The translations under genes were made by a program, and so were the position numbers. DNA of 5,550 bases from Deltaproteobacteria bacterium (lineage in GTDB: Bacteria; Desulfobacterota; Desulfobacteria; Desulfobacterales; Desulfobacteraceae), in the NCBI GenBank assembly GCA_003647385.1, contig QMMT01000168.1, positions 1-5,550 on the forward strand, read 5' to 3'. The notes below the pieces were generated by a model. That model did not search any database, was not told the origin of the DNA, and saw only the letters and a program-made list of their open reading frames with translations. Numbering within the stretch: the stretch's first letter is position 1; every line of letters starts with the position of its first letter. This document shows positions 1 to 5,550 of this stretch, piece after piece.

Positions 1-123
1 GATAATGCAACCATTAGCGTGGAGCTGATTAACCCCATTGCAATGGAAAAAGAGCTCAGGTTTGCCATCCGAGAAGGTGGTCGTACCGTTGGCGCCGGTG
101 TTATCGGTGAAATTATAGAGTAA
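1..123 (+). CDS. tuf: Elongation factor Tu, C-terminal end (partial, 5' cut by window)
   Basis: EF-Tu is the GTPase that brings aminoacyl-tRNA to the ribosomal A site in the cytoplasm. Only the last 40 residues are present, read in frame 1 to a TAA stop. They match the end of domain 3: [20 protein letters not shown] followed by RTVGAG and the tail VIGEIIE. In E. coli the same stretch reads LIHPIAM...[15 protein letters not shown], so identification is firm. The GTPase domain lies outside the window. The gene is followed after 19 nt by rpsJ, the common arrangement in which the str operon (rpsL-rpsG-fusA-tuf) runs directly into the S10 operon. No terminator or promoter is visible between the two, so read-through is likely. 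Whether the genome has a second tuf copy cannot be told from here. Confidence 0.97.
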   Translation, partial: DNATISVELINPIAMEKELRFAIREGGRTVGAGVIGEIIE

Positions 124-142
124 GTTAGGAAGACCTTCTATC

Positions 143-451
143 ATGTTGAAAACTAAAATCAGGATCAGGCTTAGAGCCTATGATCATAAATTGCTTGATC
201 AATCTTCAGTGGATATCGTTGATACAGCAAGGAAGACCGGGGCCAGAATAGTTGGACCCGTACCGCTTCCAACTCGGATCAATAAATTTACGGTTTTGAG
301 ATCTCCCCATGTAAATAAAAAATCACGGGAACAGTTTGAAATTAGAACACACAAGAGAATGATGGATATTCTAGAACCCACCCAGCAGACAGTCGATGCA
401 CTGATGAAATTAGATCTGTCGCCGGGCGTGGATGTGGAAATTAAATTATAG
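143..451 (+). CDS. rpsJ: 30S ribosomal protein S10
   Basis: S10 is a 30S head protein. In E. coli it also pairs with NusB in antitermination complexes. The product is 102 aa against 103 in E. coli. The S10 signature is complete at about residues 29-44 ([16 protein letters not shown]), followed by the long loop around residues 50-65 that reaches into the 30S head. The N-terminus ([15 protein letters not shown]) is typical. An AGGAAG Shine-Dalgarno at 127-132 with a 10-nt spacer supports the ATG used. It is the first gene of the S10 cluster, but it sits only 19 nt after tuf, so it has no leader of its own and is probably co-transcribed with the str genes. Confidence 0.98.
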   Translation: MLKTKIRIRLRAYDHKLLDQSSVDIVDTARKTGARIVGPVPLPTRINKFTVLRSPHVNKKSREQFEIRTHKRMMDILEPTQQTVDALMKLDLSPGVDVEIKL

Positions 452-473
452 TTCAATAACAGGAACAACAATT

Positions 474-1094
474 ATGAGTGCGTTACTTGGAAAAAAAATC
501 GGAATGACCAATGTGTTTTCCTCAGATGGAAAGCTCGTTCCTGTTACTGTTGTGCAGGCAGGCCCTTGTGTTGTTACCCAGATTAAAACAAAAGAAGTTG
601 ATGGATATAATGCTTTCCAGCTTGGAGTCGATGAAAAAAAGGTTGAAAAACTAACCAAGCCCATTGCTGGACATTTAAAAAAAACAACTGATAAAGGTTT
701 TCGTGTTTTAAGGGAATTTAGAACCGATGATCTTGGAGAAGTTGAGCCGGGTGCTGTCCTGGGAATTGATGTGTTTGCCATCGGTGATAAAGTAAATATA
801 TCCGGGATTTCTAAAGGGCGTGGTTTTCAGGGTACCATTAAAAGGCACGGTTTTAGCCGTGGACCTGAAACACATGGTAGCAGAAACCATCGAAAACCGG
901 GATCTATTGGAAACAGTGCCTGGCCTGGAAGGGTTTTTAAAGGGAAAAAACTCCCCGGTCACATGGGTACAAACAGAGAGACTGTAAAGAATCTCACAAT
1001 TGTAGATATTAAGCATGAAGATAATCTCTTGTTGGTGAAAGGCGCAGTGCCGGGTTTTAAAACAGGAATATTGGAAGTACGAAAGACAAGTTAA
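474..1094 (+). CDS. rplC: 50S ribosomal protein L3
   Basis: L3 is an early-assembling 50S protein that binds 23S rRNA near its 3' end and sends a loop to the peptidyl transferase centre. The protein is 206 aa (209 in E. coli). It begins MSALLGKKIGMT, the usual L3 start. The L3 family signature is complete at residues 101-124 (F101, N108, G111, S113, G115-R-G117, G120, R124). The GSIG...PGRVFKGKK loop at 143-159 and the LLLVKGAVPG motif near the C-terminus are also present. I place the start at the ATG at 474, with AGGAA at 461-465. An in-frame ATG at 432 would add 14 residues that match nothing in the family and would overlap rpsJ by 20 nt. The residue aligned with E. coli Gln150, which is methylated there by PrmB, is Ala149 here, so that modification is not expected. 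Confidence 0.97.
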   Translation: MSALLGKKIGMTNVFSSDGKLVPVTVVQAGPCVVTQIKTKEVDGYNAFQLGVDEKKVEKLTKPIAGHLKKTTDKGFRVLREFRTDDLGEVEPGAVLGIDVFAIGDKVNISGISKGRGFQGTIKRHGFSRGPETHGSRNHRKPGSIGNSAWPGRVFKGKKLPGHMGTNRETVKNLTIVDIKHEDNLLLVKGAVPGFKTGILEVRKTS

Positions 1095-1112
1095 ATAGAT
1101 GTAAGATGTGAG

Positions 1113-1151
1113 AGTTATAACAAATTTAAATACTTTAAATTTGTTATAACT
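1113..1151. repeat. Perfect 18-bp inverted repeat with 3-nt loop
   Basis: The left arm AGTTATAACAAATTTAAA (1113-1130) is the exact reverse complement of the right arm TTTAAATTTGTTATAACT (1134-1151), with TAC between them. Each arm also contains the 8-bp palindrome GTTATAAC (1114-1121 and 1143-1150) and AAATTT. In RNA it would fold as an almost pure A-U hairpin with three G-C pairs per stem. No T-run follows on either strand, so it is not a classical intrinsic terminator. It could be a protein binding site, an RNase III target, or a small mobile repeat. The sequence alone does not decide. Confidence 0.9.
1142..1150 (+). promoter_or_regulatory. Possible extended -10 element upstream of rplD
   Basis: TGTTATAAC in the right arm of the inverted repeat reads as TG-N-TATAAC, five of six matches to the sigma-70 -10 hexamer plus the extended TG. 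A start about 7 nt downstream would give a short leader containing the 1170-1211 stem-loop before rplD. There is no good -35 hexamer 16-18 bp upstream, and the region is very AT-rich, so a chance match is quite possible. Because of the symmetry, the same element also exists on the - strand in the left arm. Confidence 0.2.
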
Positions 1152-1169
1152 AAATAAAAGATAAAAATG

Positions 1170-1211
1170 CGGCTATGGGTATTGCAATATTATCGCAGTG
1201 ATGCATAGCTG
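1170..1211 (+). promoter_or_regulatory. Imperfect stem-loop in the rplD leader
   Basis: An outer stem of 8 pairs joins 1170-1177 (CGGCTATG) with 1204-1211 (CATAGCTG), including one G-U. A small 2x3 internal loop follows, then an inner stem of 6 pairs joins 1180-1185 with 1195-1200, including two G-U pairs, closed by a 9-nt loop (1186-1194). The element ends 12 nt before the GAGG of the rplD Shine-Dalgarno and does not cover it in this fold. It is a candidate cis-regulatory RNA element for rplD. Folding was done by eye, with no energy computed. Confidence 0.4.
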
Positions 1212-1233
1212 ATCAAAATTTATGAGGAAGAAT

Positions 1234-1854
1234 ATGGCTGCTGTAGATGTATTAAACAGTGCAGGTGAAAAAGTGTCTGAAACTCAGCTTTCTGAAGCGA
1301 TTTTCAACATACCCGTAAAGACAAGTGTTCTTCACCAGGTTGTTCGATCCCAGCTCGTTGCAAAACGGGAGGGAACAGCTGCGTGTAAGACCAGAAGCAT
1401 GGTGAGAGGCAGTACCAAAAAGCTTTTCAGACAGAAAGGAACCGGTAATGCACGTGCCGGTAGTGTAAAATCTCCTTTAAGAAAAGGGGGTGGAGTGATT
1501 TTTGGGCCGTCCCAGAGATCCTATGCCATAAAGGTACCCAAAAAAGTTAAGAAGCTTGCATTGAAAATGGCCTTAAGTTCTAAAATGGAAGATAATACCA
1601 TAACCATTATTGATGATTTCAATCTTGAAGCCATCAAGACTAAAGCGCTTGTCAATGTACTCAAAACTTTGGATCTTTCAGATTTGTTGATTGTTTCTGA
1701 TACCGATGAGGCAAATCTTTTACTCTCGTCCAGAAATATTGCCGATGTGAAAGTGATAAAGACTGAGGGGCTGAATGTTTATGATATTTTAAAGTTTAAA
1801 AATCTTCTTTTAGTAGAATCGACCATTAAAAATATCGAGGGGAGGTTAAGCTAA
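1234..1854 (+). CDS. rplD: 50S ribosomal protein L4
   Basis: L4 binds domain I of 23S rRNA, and its extended loop lines the nascent-peptide exit tunnel. In E. coli it also represses the S10 operon through the S10 leader RNA. The product is 206 aa (201 in E. coli). The tunnel loop at about residues 43-97 carries the hallmark [11 protein letters not shown] and GGGVIFGP motifs, and the C-terminal half (about 105-206) has the usual alpha/beta domain. I choose the ATG at 1234, preceded by GAGGAAG (1224-1230). An in-frame ATG at 1222 would place that SD inside the coding region and add four residues (MRKN), so it is less likely. The 139-nt structured spacer upstream sets this gene apart from its neighbours and may control it. 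Confidence 0.96.
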   Translation: MAAVDVLNSAGEKVSETQLSEAIFNIPVKTSVLHQVVRSQLVAKREGTAACKTRSMVRGSTKKLFRQKGTGNARAGSVKSPLRKGGGVIFGPSQRSYAIKVPKKVKKLALKMALSSKMEDNTITIIDDFNLEAIKTKALVNVLKTLDLSDLLIVSDTDEANLLLSSRNIADVKVIKTEGLNVYDILKFKNLLLVESTIKNIEGRLS

Positions 1855-1855
1855 A

Positions 1856-2143
1856 ATGGAACTATATGATATTATCAGAGGCCCTTTGGTTACAGAAAAA
1901 ACAACCCTTCAAAAAGAATTGAACAACCAGGTGACGGTTAAAGTTGATAAAAGAGCCAACCGGGTTGAAATCAAGGACGCTGTTGAAAAAAGTTTCAATA
2001 CCAAGGTAAAGCAGGTCAGAACGATACAGGTAAAAGGAAAATTGAAACGGCGCGGCAGAGTTGTTGGCAAAAGACCGGATTGGAAAAAAGCAATCATTAC
2101 ACTGATGCCAGGACAAAGAATTGATTTTTTTGAAGGTGTTTAA
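1856..2143 (+). CDS. rplW: 50S ribosomal protein L23
   Basis: L23 sits at the mouth of the exit tunnel and is the docking site for trigger factor and the signal recognition particle. The protein is 95 aa (100 in E. coli). The N-terminal PLVTEKT motif holds Glu14, which aligns with E. coli Glu18, the residue contacting trigger factor. The rRNA-binding loop [20 protein letters not shown] (60-79) and the family signature beginning at KKAIITL (77-83) are intact. The start codon lies 1 nt after the rplD stop. Its GGGGAGG SD (1839-1845) is inside the end of rplD, which points to translational coupling with L4. Confidence 0.97.
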   Translation: MELYDIIRGPLVTEKTTLQKELNNQVTVKVDKRANRVEIKDAVEKSFNTKVKQVRTIQVKGKLKRRGRVVGKRPDWKKAIITLMPGQRIDFFEGV

Positions 2144-2157
2144 TAGAGAGGCTATAC

Positions 2158-2991
2158 ATGTCAACAATAATTAAGACAAAACCGACATCTCCCGGAAGGC
2201 GAACTCAGGAATACCTTTCTTTTGAAGAAATTACAAAGACTAAGCCTGAAAGACGACTGACAAAAAAGTTAAATAAACGTTCCGGACGTAACTGCTATGG
2301 AAGGATTACAGCCCGGCATAGAGGTGGCGGAGCAAAAAAGAAATATCGTATTATTGATTTTAAAAGAGATAAAGACGGGATTCCGGCAAAAGTATCTGCT
2401 ATTGAGTATGACCCTAATAGAAGTGCTAGGATTGCTCTTTTGGTTTATGCTGATGGTGAAAAAAGATATATTCTGGCACCCCTGGAAGTAAAAGTGGGTG
2501 ATATCCTTGAAACAGGATCAGATGCTGATATTAAACCCGGCAACTGTATTCCCCTTGAAAATATTCCTACGGGCACAAGAATTCATAATATTGAATTAAA
2601 GCAGAACAAGGGCGGTCAGATTGTCAGAAGCGCGGGTGGTTATGCTCGGCTTATGGCAAAAGAAGGCAAGTATGCTCAAGTTCTTCTGCCATCAGGTGAG
2701 GTTAGAATGATTCACCTCAAATGCAAAGCAACCGTTGGCAGAGTGGGCAATGAGAAACATGGTGATGTCAAAATTGGTAAGGCCGGACGAAATAGATGGA
2801 TGGGAAGACGACCGTCGGTTCGTGGTGTTGCCATGAATCCTGTTGATCATCCCATGGGCGGTGGTGAAGGAAGATCCTCCGGCGGCAGGCAGCCTTGTAC
2901 ACCCTGGGGTGTACCGACAAAAGGTAAAATAACCAGAAAGAGTTCCAGAACAGATCAATATATTGTTAAAAGAAGAGCCAAGAGAAAATAG
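2158..2991 (+). CDS. rplB: 50S ribosomal protein L2
   Basis: L2 is a universally conserved 50S protein needed for subunit joining and peptidyl transferase activity. The product is 277 aa (273 in E. coli). The N-terminal OB-fold half has the conserved [11 protein letters not shown] (48-58), [15 protein letters not shown] (63-77) and [13 protein letters not shown] (83-95). The C-terminal half has [14 protein letters not shown] (226-239), where His231 matches the essential E. coli His229. The next histidine of E. coli (DHPHGG) is Met here, a variant I believe occurs in other bacteria. TPWGVPTKG and a basic tail follow. The AGAGG SD at 2147-2151 supports the start, 14 nt after rplW. Confidence 0.98.
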   Translation: MSTIIKTKPTSPGRRTQEYLSFEEITKTKPERRLTKKLNKRSGRNCYGRITARHRGGGAKKKYRIIDFKRDKDGIPAKVSAIEYDPNRSARIALLVYADGEKRYILAPLEVKVGDILETGSDADIKPGNCIPLENIPTGTRIHNIELKQNKGGQIVRSAGGYARLMAKEGKYAQVLLPSGEVRMIHLKCKATVGRVGNEKHGDVKIGKAGRNRWMGRRPSVRGVAMNPVDHPMGGGEGRSSGGRQPCTPWGVPTKGKITRKSSRTDQYIVKRRAKRK

Positions 2992-3015
2992 GCAACAATA
3001 AATAGGTGATAAACT

Positions 3016-3291
3016 ATGCCAAGATCATTGAAAAAAGGACCCTATATTGCACCGCATCTTTTAAAAAAAGTTTTGCTGGCAAATAAATCCAAAAGTAACA
3101 AAGTTATCAAAACCTGGTCACGTAGATCCACTATATTTCCTGAAATGGTTGGTACCACATTCGCTGTACATAACGGTAAAAAATTTATACCGGTCTTTGT
3201 TACGGAAAATATGGTCGGTCATAAGCTGGGTGAGTTTTCACCTACAAGAACATTTTGGGGGCATGCAGGAGATAAAAGATCCAAGCGGTAA
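3016..3291 (+). CDS. rpsS: 30S ribosomal protein S19
   Basis: S19 lies in the 30S head near the A-site tRNA, partnered with S13. It is 91 aa, one less than in E. coli. It opens with the standard [11 protein letters not shown], and the S19 signature is complete at residues 53-77 (NGK...[16 protein letters not shown]). [15 protein letters not shown] gives the usual basic tail. The SD is AGGTGA (3004-3009), 24 nt after the rplB stop. It keeps its usual place between rplB and rplV. Confidence 0.98.
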   Translation: MPRSLKKGPYIAPHLLKKVLLANKSKSNKVIKTWSRRSTIFPEMVGTTFAVHNGKKFIPVFVTENMVGHKLGEFSPTRTFWGHAGDKRSKR

Positions 3292-3329
3292 GCTATTACT
3301 GAAAGGATTGTTGAAAAAAGGATATTGAT

Positions 3330-3668
3330 ATGGAAGTTAAAGCAACTACAAAATATACAAGGATTTCACCGTTTAAGCTTCGGTTGCCTATTAATGAAGT
3401 AAAAGGTAAAAATGCCGGACAGGCTCTGACGCTTTTAAAGTTTATGCCGCTTAAAGCTGCGGGAATTATATATAAAACCTTGCAGTCAGCAGTCGCAAAT
3501 GCTGAGCATAATGATGAGCTTGATGTGGATAAGCTTGTTGTAAAAAATATAATTGTTAACCATGGCCCTTCCATGAAACGGTTTAGACCAAGAGCCAGGG
3601 GAAGAGCAAGCAGAATCATAAAACGGACCAGTCATTTAACAGTCATTGTTGAAGAAATTGACAAATAG
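3330..3668 (+). CDS. rplV: 50S ribosomal protein L22
   Basis: L22 binds all domains of 23S rRNA, and its long beta-hairpin lines the exit tunnel opposite L4. Changes in that hairpin are a known source of macrolide resistance. The protein is 112 aa (110 in E. coli). The family core is clear: RISPFKLRL near the start, SAVANAEHN (53-61), and the hairpin and signature [20 protein letters not shown] (82-101) followed by HLTVIVEE. The hairpin has normal length with no insertion. The SD is AAGGA (3318-3322), 7 nt before the ATG. A second AAAGGATTG at 3302-3310 resembles it but serves no start I can see. Confidence 0.97.
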   Translation: MEVKATTKYTRISPFKLRLPINEVKGKNAGQALTLLKFMPLKAAGIIYKTLQSAVANAEHNDELDVDKLVVKNIIVNHGPSMKRFRPRARGRASRIIKRTSHLTVIVEEIDK

Positions 3669-3672
3669 GAGG
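3667..3672 (+). promoter_or_regulatory. Strong Shine-Dalgarno for the TTG-started rpsC
   Basis: AGGAGG, a full match to the core anti-SD complement, overlaps the rplV TAG stop (3666-3668) and lies 8 nt before the TTG start of rpsC. It decides that start. It is the only complete AGGAGG directly ahead of a start in the window, and probably offsets the weak initiation codon. Confidence 0.85.
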
Positions 3673-3680
3673 AGAAAAGT

Positions 3681-4331
3681 TTGGGTCAGAAAGTACATCC
3701 AACCGGATTTAGATTAGGTATCATCAGGACATGGGATTCCAGATGGTATGCAGACAAAGAATATGCCTCTTTTGTTGAAGAAGATTTCAAAGTCAGAAAA
3801 TTTTTGAAAAAGAAACTTTATCATGCAGGTATTTCAAAAATTGAAATAGAACGGTTTTCTAAACAGATTCGACTGAGGGTATTTGCAGCAAGACCTGGTA
3901 TTATTATTGGGAAAAAAGGAAGTGAGATCGCACTGTTAAAACAGGAGCTTGAAAAAATGCTTGATCCGGCAGTGCTGATAGATATCAAAGAGGTCAGACG
4001 TCCTGAAATTGATGCTCAGCTGGTTGCAGAAAATATAGCGCTTCAACTGGAGCGACGAATCGCTTTCAGAAGAGCAATGAAAAGAAGTGTGTCCTCTGCC
4101 ATGCGGTTCGGAGCAAAAGGGATTAAGATAATTTGCTCGGGTCGGTTGGGCGGTGCTGAAATGGCTAGAACAGAGTGGTACAAGGAAGGCCGTATCCCTC
4201 TTCATACCTTAAGAGCTGATGTCGACTACGGTTTTATTGAAGCAAGAACAACCTACGGAACCATTGGAATTAAAACCTTTATTTTTAAGGGTGAAGTACT
4301 GAATCCTGGTGAGCAGGCCCTCTCTAAATAA
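3681..4331 (+). CDS. rpsC: 30S ribosomal protein S3 (TTG start)
   Basis: S3 forms part of the mRNA entry channel of the 30S subunit and contributes to its helicase activity. The product is 216 aa (233 in E. coli, where the C-terminal tail is longer). It starts with the invariant [13 protein letters not shown] right after the TTG codon, so this start is secure despite being non-ATG. The KH domain carries its GXXG loop as IIIGKKGSE (about 74-82). The helicase-linked basic residues are kept in FRRAMKRSV (129-137). The signature region GAKGIKI...[10 protein letters not shown] leads into the [16 protein letters not shown] segment. It begins 12 nt after rplV and is likely translationally coupled to it. 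Confidence 0.97.
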   Translation: MGQKVHPTGFRLGIIRTWDSRWYADKEYASFVEEDFKVRKFLKKKLYHAGISKIEIERFSKQIRLRVFAARPGIIIGKKGSEIALLKQELEKMLDPAVLIDIKEVRRPEIDAQLVAENIALQLERRIAFRRAMKRSVSSAMRFGAKGIKIICSGRLGGAEMARTEWYKEGRIPLHTLRADVDYGFIEARTTYGTIGIKTFIFKGEVLNPGEQALSK

Positions 4332-4369
4332 AAAGTGCTAAATAGTAGTGATGAGGAGTAATTAAAAAA

Positions 4370-4777
4370 ATGCTTAGTCCAAAAAATGTAAAATTCCGCA
4401 AAGAGTTTCGTGGCAGAACAAAAGGGTCACCTAGCAGAGGCAATACGTTAAGTTTTGGTGATTTCGGTCTCCAGGCTGCTGAATGCGGATATATAAGTGC
4501 AAGACAGATTGAAGCTGCAAGGGTTGCACTGACCCGGCATGCAAAAAGATCAGGAAAAAGCTGGATCAGATTTTTTCCTGATCATCCCATAACAAAAAAA
4601 CCGGCAGAAGTCAGAATGGGTAAAGGTAAAGGTGCCACAGATGCATGGGTGGCCAGAGTAAAACCCGGTAAGATTCTTTATGAGATGGAAGGTATCCCAA
4701 GAGAAGTGGCCAAAGAGGCCATGAGACTGGCTGCCAGAAAACTTTCCTTGAAAACCCGGTTTGTTGAAAGGAACTAA
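4370..4777 (+). CDS. rplP: 50S ribosomal protein L16
   Basis: L16 is a late-assembling 50S protein that positions the A-site tRNA elbow near the peptidyl transferase centre. It is 135 aa (136 in E. coli). The [19 protein letters not shown] start differs slightly from the commoner MLMPKR version but is clearly family. The signature VRMGKGKG (81-88) is present. Arg82 aligns with E. coli Arg81, which is hydroxylated by RoxA in that species; whether this host does so is unknown. [10 protein letters not shown] and KLSLKTRFV complete the C-terminus. The SD AGGAG (4354-4358) is 11 nt upstream, a rather long spacing, in a 38-nt gap after rpsC. Confidence 0.97.
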   Translation: MLSPKNVKFRKEFRGRTKGSPSRGNTLSFGDFGLQAAECGYISARQIEAARVALTRHAKRSGKSWIRFFPDHPITKKPAEVRMGKGKGATDAWVARVKPGKILYEMEGIPREVAKEAMRLAARKLSLKTRFVERN

Positions 4778-4780
4778 ACT

Positions 4781-4978
4781 ATGAAGCCGTTAGAAATAAG
4801 AGAGATGGGAGCAGACCAGATGAAAGAAAAGCTTGGTGAATTAAAAAAAGAGCTTTTTAACCTTCGCTTTCAAAACGATGTAGGACAGTTAGAGAATACA
4901 TCGACACTTTCAAATGTCAGAAAAGATATTGCAAAACTTTATACAATATCTAGGGAAATGAACGTAAACATTAGCTAA
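4781..4978 (+). CDS. rpmC: 50S ribosomal protein L29
   Basis: L29 is a small two-helix protein next to L23 at the tunnel exit. It is 65 aa (63 in E. coli). The first helix includes [17 protein letters not shown] (15-31), followed by the [19 protein letters not shown] segment (35-53) that is the L29 signature region. The last residues (SREMNVNIS) are poorly conserved in the family. The AAAGGA SD (4767-4772) lies inside the end of rplP, and the start is 3 nt after the rplP stop, so the two are probably coupled. Confidence 0.96.
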   Translation: MKPLEIREMGADQMKEKLGELKKELFNLRFQNDVGQLENTSTLSNVRKDIAKLYTISREMNVNIS

Positions 4979-4995
4979 TTTGCGAAGATACTACT

Positions 4996-5256
4996 ATGGA
5001 AAATATTCAAAAAAATAAAAGAGAGCTGTTAGGTCTTATCGTGTCAGATAAAATGGATAAATCGGTTGTCGTTCAGATCGAAAGATATGTTCAACACAAG
5101 GTTTATAAAAAATTCATGAAACGGTATAAAAAATACCATGCGCATGATGAAAAAAATGAATGCAGAATCGGTGATACGGTTAAAATTATCGAGACAAGAC
5201 CTTTGAGCAAGCTAAAACGTTTCAGAGTCAGTGAAATCGTTAAAAAAGCTGTTTGA
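4996..5256 (+). CDS. rpsQ: 30S ribosomal protein S17
   Basis: S17 is a primary 16S rRNA binding protein of the 30S body with an OB fold. It is 86 aa (84 in E. coli). It shows [20 protein letters not shown] (9-28), the basic [19 protein letters not shown] loop (34-52), and the complete S17 signature [13 protein letters not shown] (59-71). Unlike its neighbours it has no good SD: the 17-nt gap after rpmC offers only GAAG (4984-4987). Translation may depend on ribosomes finishing rpmC. The start itself is supported by protein length and the typical short N-terminal extension. Confidence 0.97.
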   Translation: MENIQKNKRELLGLIVSDKMDKSVVVQIERYVQHKVYKKFMKRYKKYHAHDEKNECRIGDTVKIIETRPLSKLKRFRVSEIVKKAV

Positions 5257-5272
5257 TTAAAGGAGTTGAAAA

Positions 5273-5550
5273 ATGATTCAGAGTGAAACAAGATTAACTG
5301 TGGCAGACAACTCCGGCGCAAAGGAACTCTACTGCATCAAGGTGCTTGGCGGATCTAAAAGACGGTATGCCGGTATCGGTGATATCATAACCTGTTCAGT
5401 TAAGGAAGCGATTCCCAATGCTAAAGTGAGTAAGGGTGATATTGTTCAGGCCGTGATTGTACGGACTAAAAAGGAAATATCCAGACTTGACGGCTCAATG
5501 ATCAGATTTGATGATAATTCAGCCGTTATTTTATCAAAATCAAACGAACC
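5273..5550 (+). CDS. rplN: 50S ribosomal protein L14 (partial, 3' cut by window)
   Basis: L14 binds 23S rRNA at the subunit interface and takes part in bridge B8. The ATG at 5273 follows AAGGAG (5260-5265), 7 nt upstream, and lies 16 nt after the rpsQ stop. The window holds 92 complete codons of the roughly 122 usual. The protein starts [20 protein letters not shown], the standard L14 N-terminus, with [17 protein letters not shown] next. The L14 signature is visible at about 60-86 (AVIVRT...[14 protein letters not shown]). The gene is open to the window edge with no frameshift. rplX (L24) would be the expected next gene. Confidence 0.97.
   Translation, partial: MIQSETRLTVADNSGAKELYCIKVLGGSKRRYAGIGDIITCSVKEAIPNAKVSKGDIVQAVIVRTKKEISRLDGSMIRFDDNSAVILSKSNE

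Larger units (their letters stand above)
1095..1233 (+). other. Unusually long spacer between rplC and rplD
   Basis: This is by far the longest non-coding gap in the window; all others are 1 to 38 nt. It holds, in order, a perfect 18-bp inverted repeat (1113-1151), an A-rich stretch, a second imperfect stem-loop (1170-1211) and the rplD ribosome binding site. I see no open reading frame of note and no GC-rich hairpin with a T-tract. The spacer breaks the tight packing of the operon exactly before the gene for L4, the protein that autoregulates the S10 operon in E. coli. A regulatory or RNA-processing role is an inference. Confidence 0.8.

Noticed and set aside
199..471. Antisense reading frame opposite rpsJ
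   Set aside because: It is the complement of a highly conserved gene, shows no domain and has no supporting start site. The same applies to the other - strand frames at 446-781, 708-1016, 1862-2167, 1909-2097, 2692-2958, 3296-3619, 3936-4205 and 5103-5321.
432..473. N-terminal extension of L3 from the ATG at 432
   Set aside because: The extra residues do not resemble L3 and would overlap rpsJ. The ATG at 474 has an SD and gives the standard MSALLGKKIGMT start.
1113..1151. Rho-independent terminator after rplC
   Set aside because: The stem is almost all A-T, and the downstream sequence is TAAATAAAAG with no T-run. The opposite strand also has no T-run after the hairpin.
2297..2491. Second + strand reading frame inside rplB
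   Set aside because: It is out of frame within the conserved L2 core, and its translation looks like random hydrophobic and charged residues.
2845..2856. L2 DHPM instead of DHPH as a missing catalytic residue
   Set aside because: The essential histidine (E. coli His229) is the first one and is kept as His231. The changed residue is the neighbouring, less conserved one, and I believe Met occurs there in other bacteria.
3302..3327. Duplicated AAAGGAT...TTG before rplV as a hidden small gene or repeat
   Set aside because: The copies are short and A-rich. The only frame starting there stops after five codons, so it is best explained as chance or an extra SD-like site.

Overview
This window is a stretch of bacterial chromosome holding the junction of the str and S10 ribosomal protein operons. 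It begins inside the 3' end of tuf (elongation factor Tu) and then runs rpsJ, rplC, rplD, rplW, rplB, rpsS, rplV, rpsC, rplP, rpmC, rpsQ and the first three quarters of rplN. All genes lie on the + strand in the canonical order, and all look intact and close to family length. The two end genes are cut only by the window edges.

Organism: the genes are AT-rich with many A runs. The proteins are bacterial in type, for example L29 with a GQLENT-like motif and L2 with [10 protein letters not shown] followed by [12 protein letters not shown]. From memory this flavour fits sulfate-reducing Desulfobacterota (Desulfobacteraceae-like) best. That is an inference from residue patterns and is only moderately secure.

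Layout: most genes are separated by 1 to 38 nt, and several Shine-Dalgarno (SD) sequences sit inside the end of the preceding gene, as expected for one polycistronic mRNA with coupled translation. tuf and rpsJ are only 19 nt apart, so there is no room for the long S10 leader on which L4 acts in E. coli. The one clear break is the roughly 139-nt spacer between rplC and rplD (1095-1233). It holds a perfect 18-bp inverted repeat with a 3-nt loop, a second imperfect stem-loop just upstream of the rplD start, and a possible extended -10 element. Because rplD encodes L4, the usual autoregulator of this operon, this spacer is the most interesting feature of the window.

How the genes work together: S10, S19, S3 and S17 go into the 30S subunit. 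L3, L4, L23, L2, L22, L16, L29 and L14 go into the 50S subunit, and EF-Tu delivers aminoacyl-tRNA to the finished ribosome. L2, L3, L4, L16 and L22 lie around the peptidyl transferase centre and exit tunnel, and L23 and L29 at the tunnel mouth. I found no mobile element, CRISPR array, tRNA, rRNA, or defence or accessory system. Apart from the rplC-rplD spacer and some small translation-start details, this is an ordinary housekeeping region.
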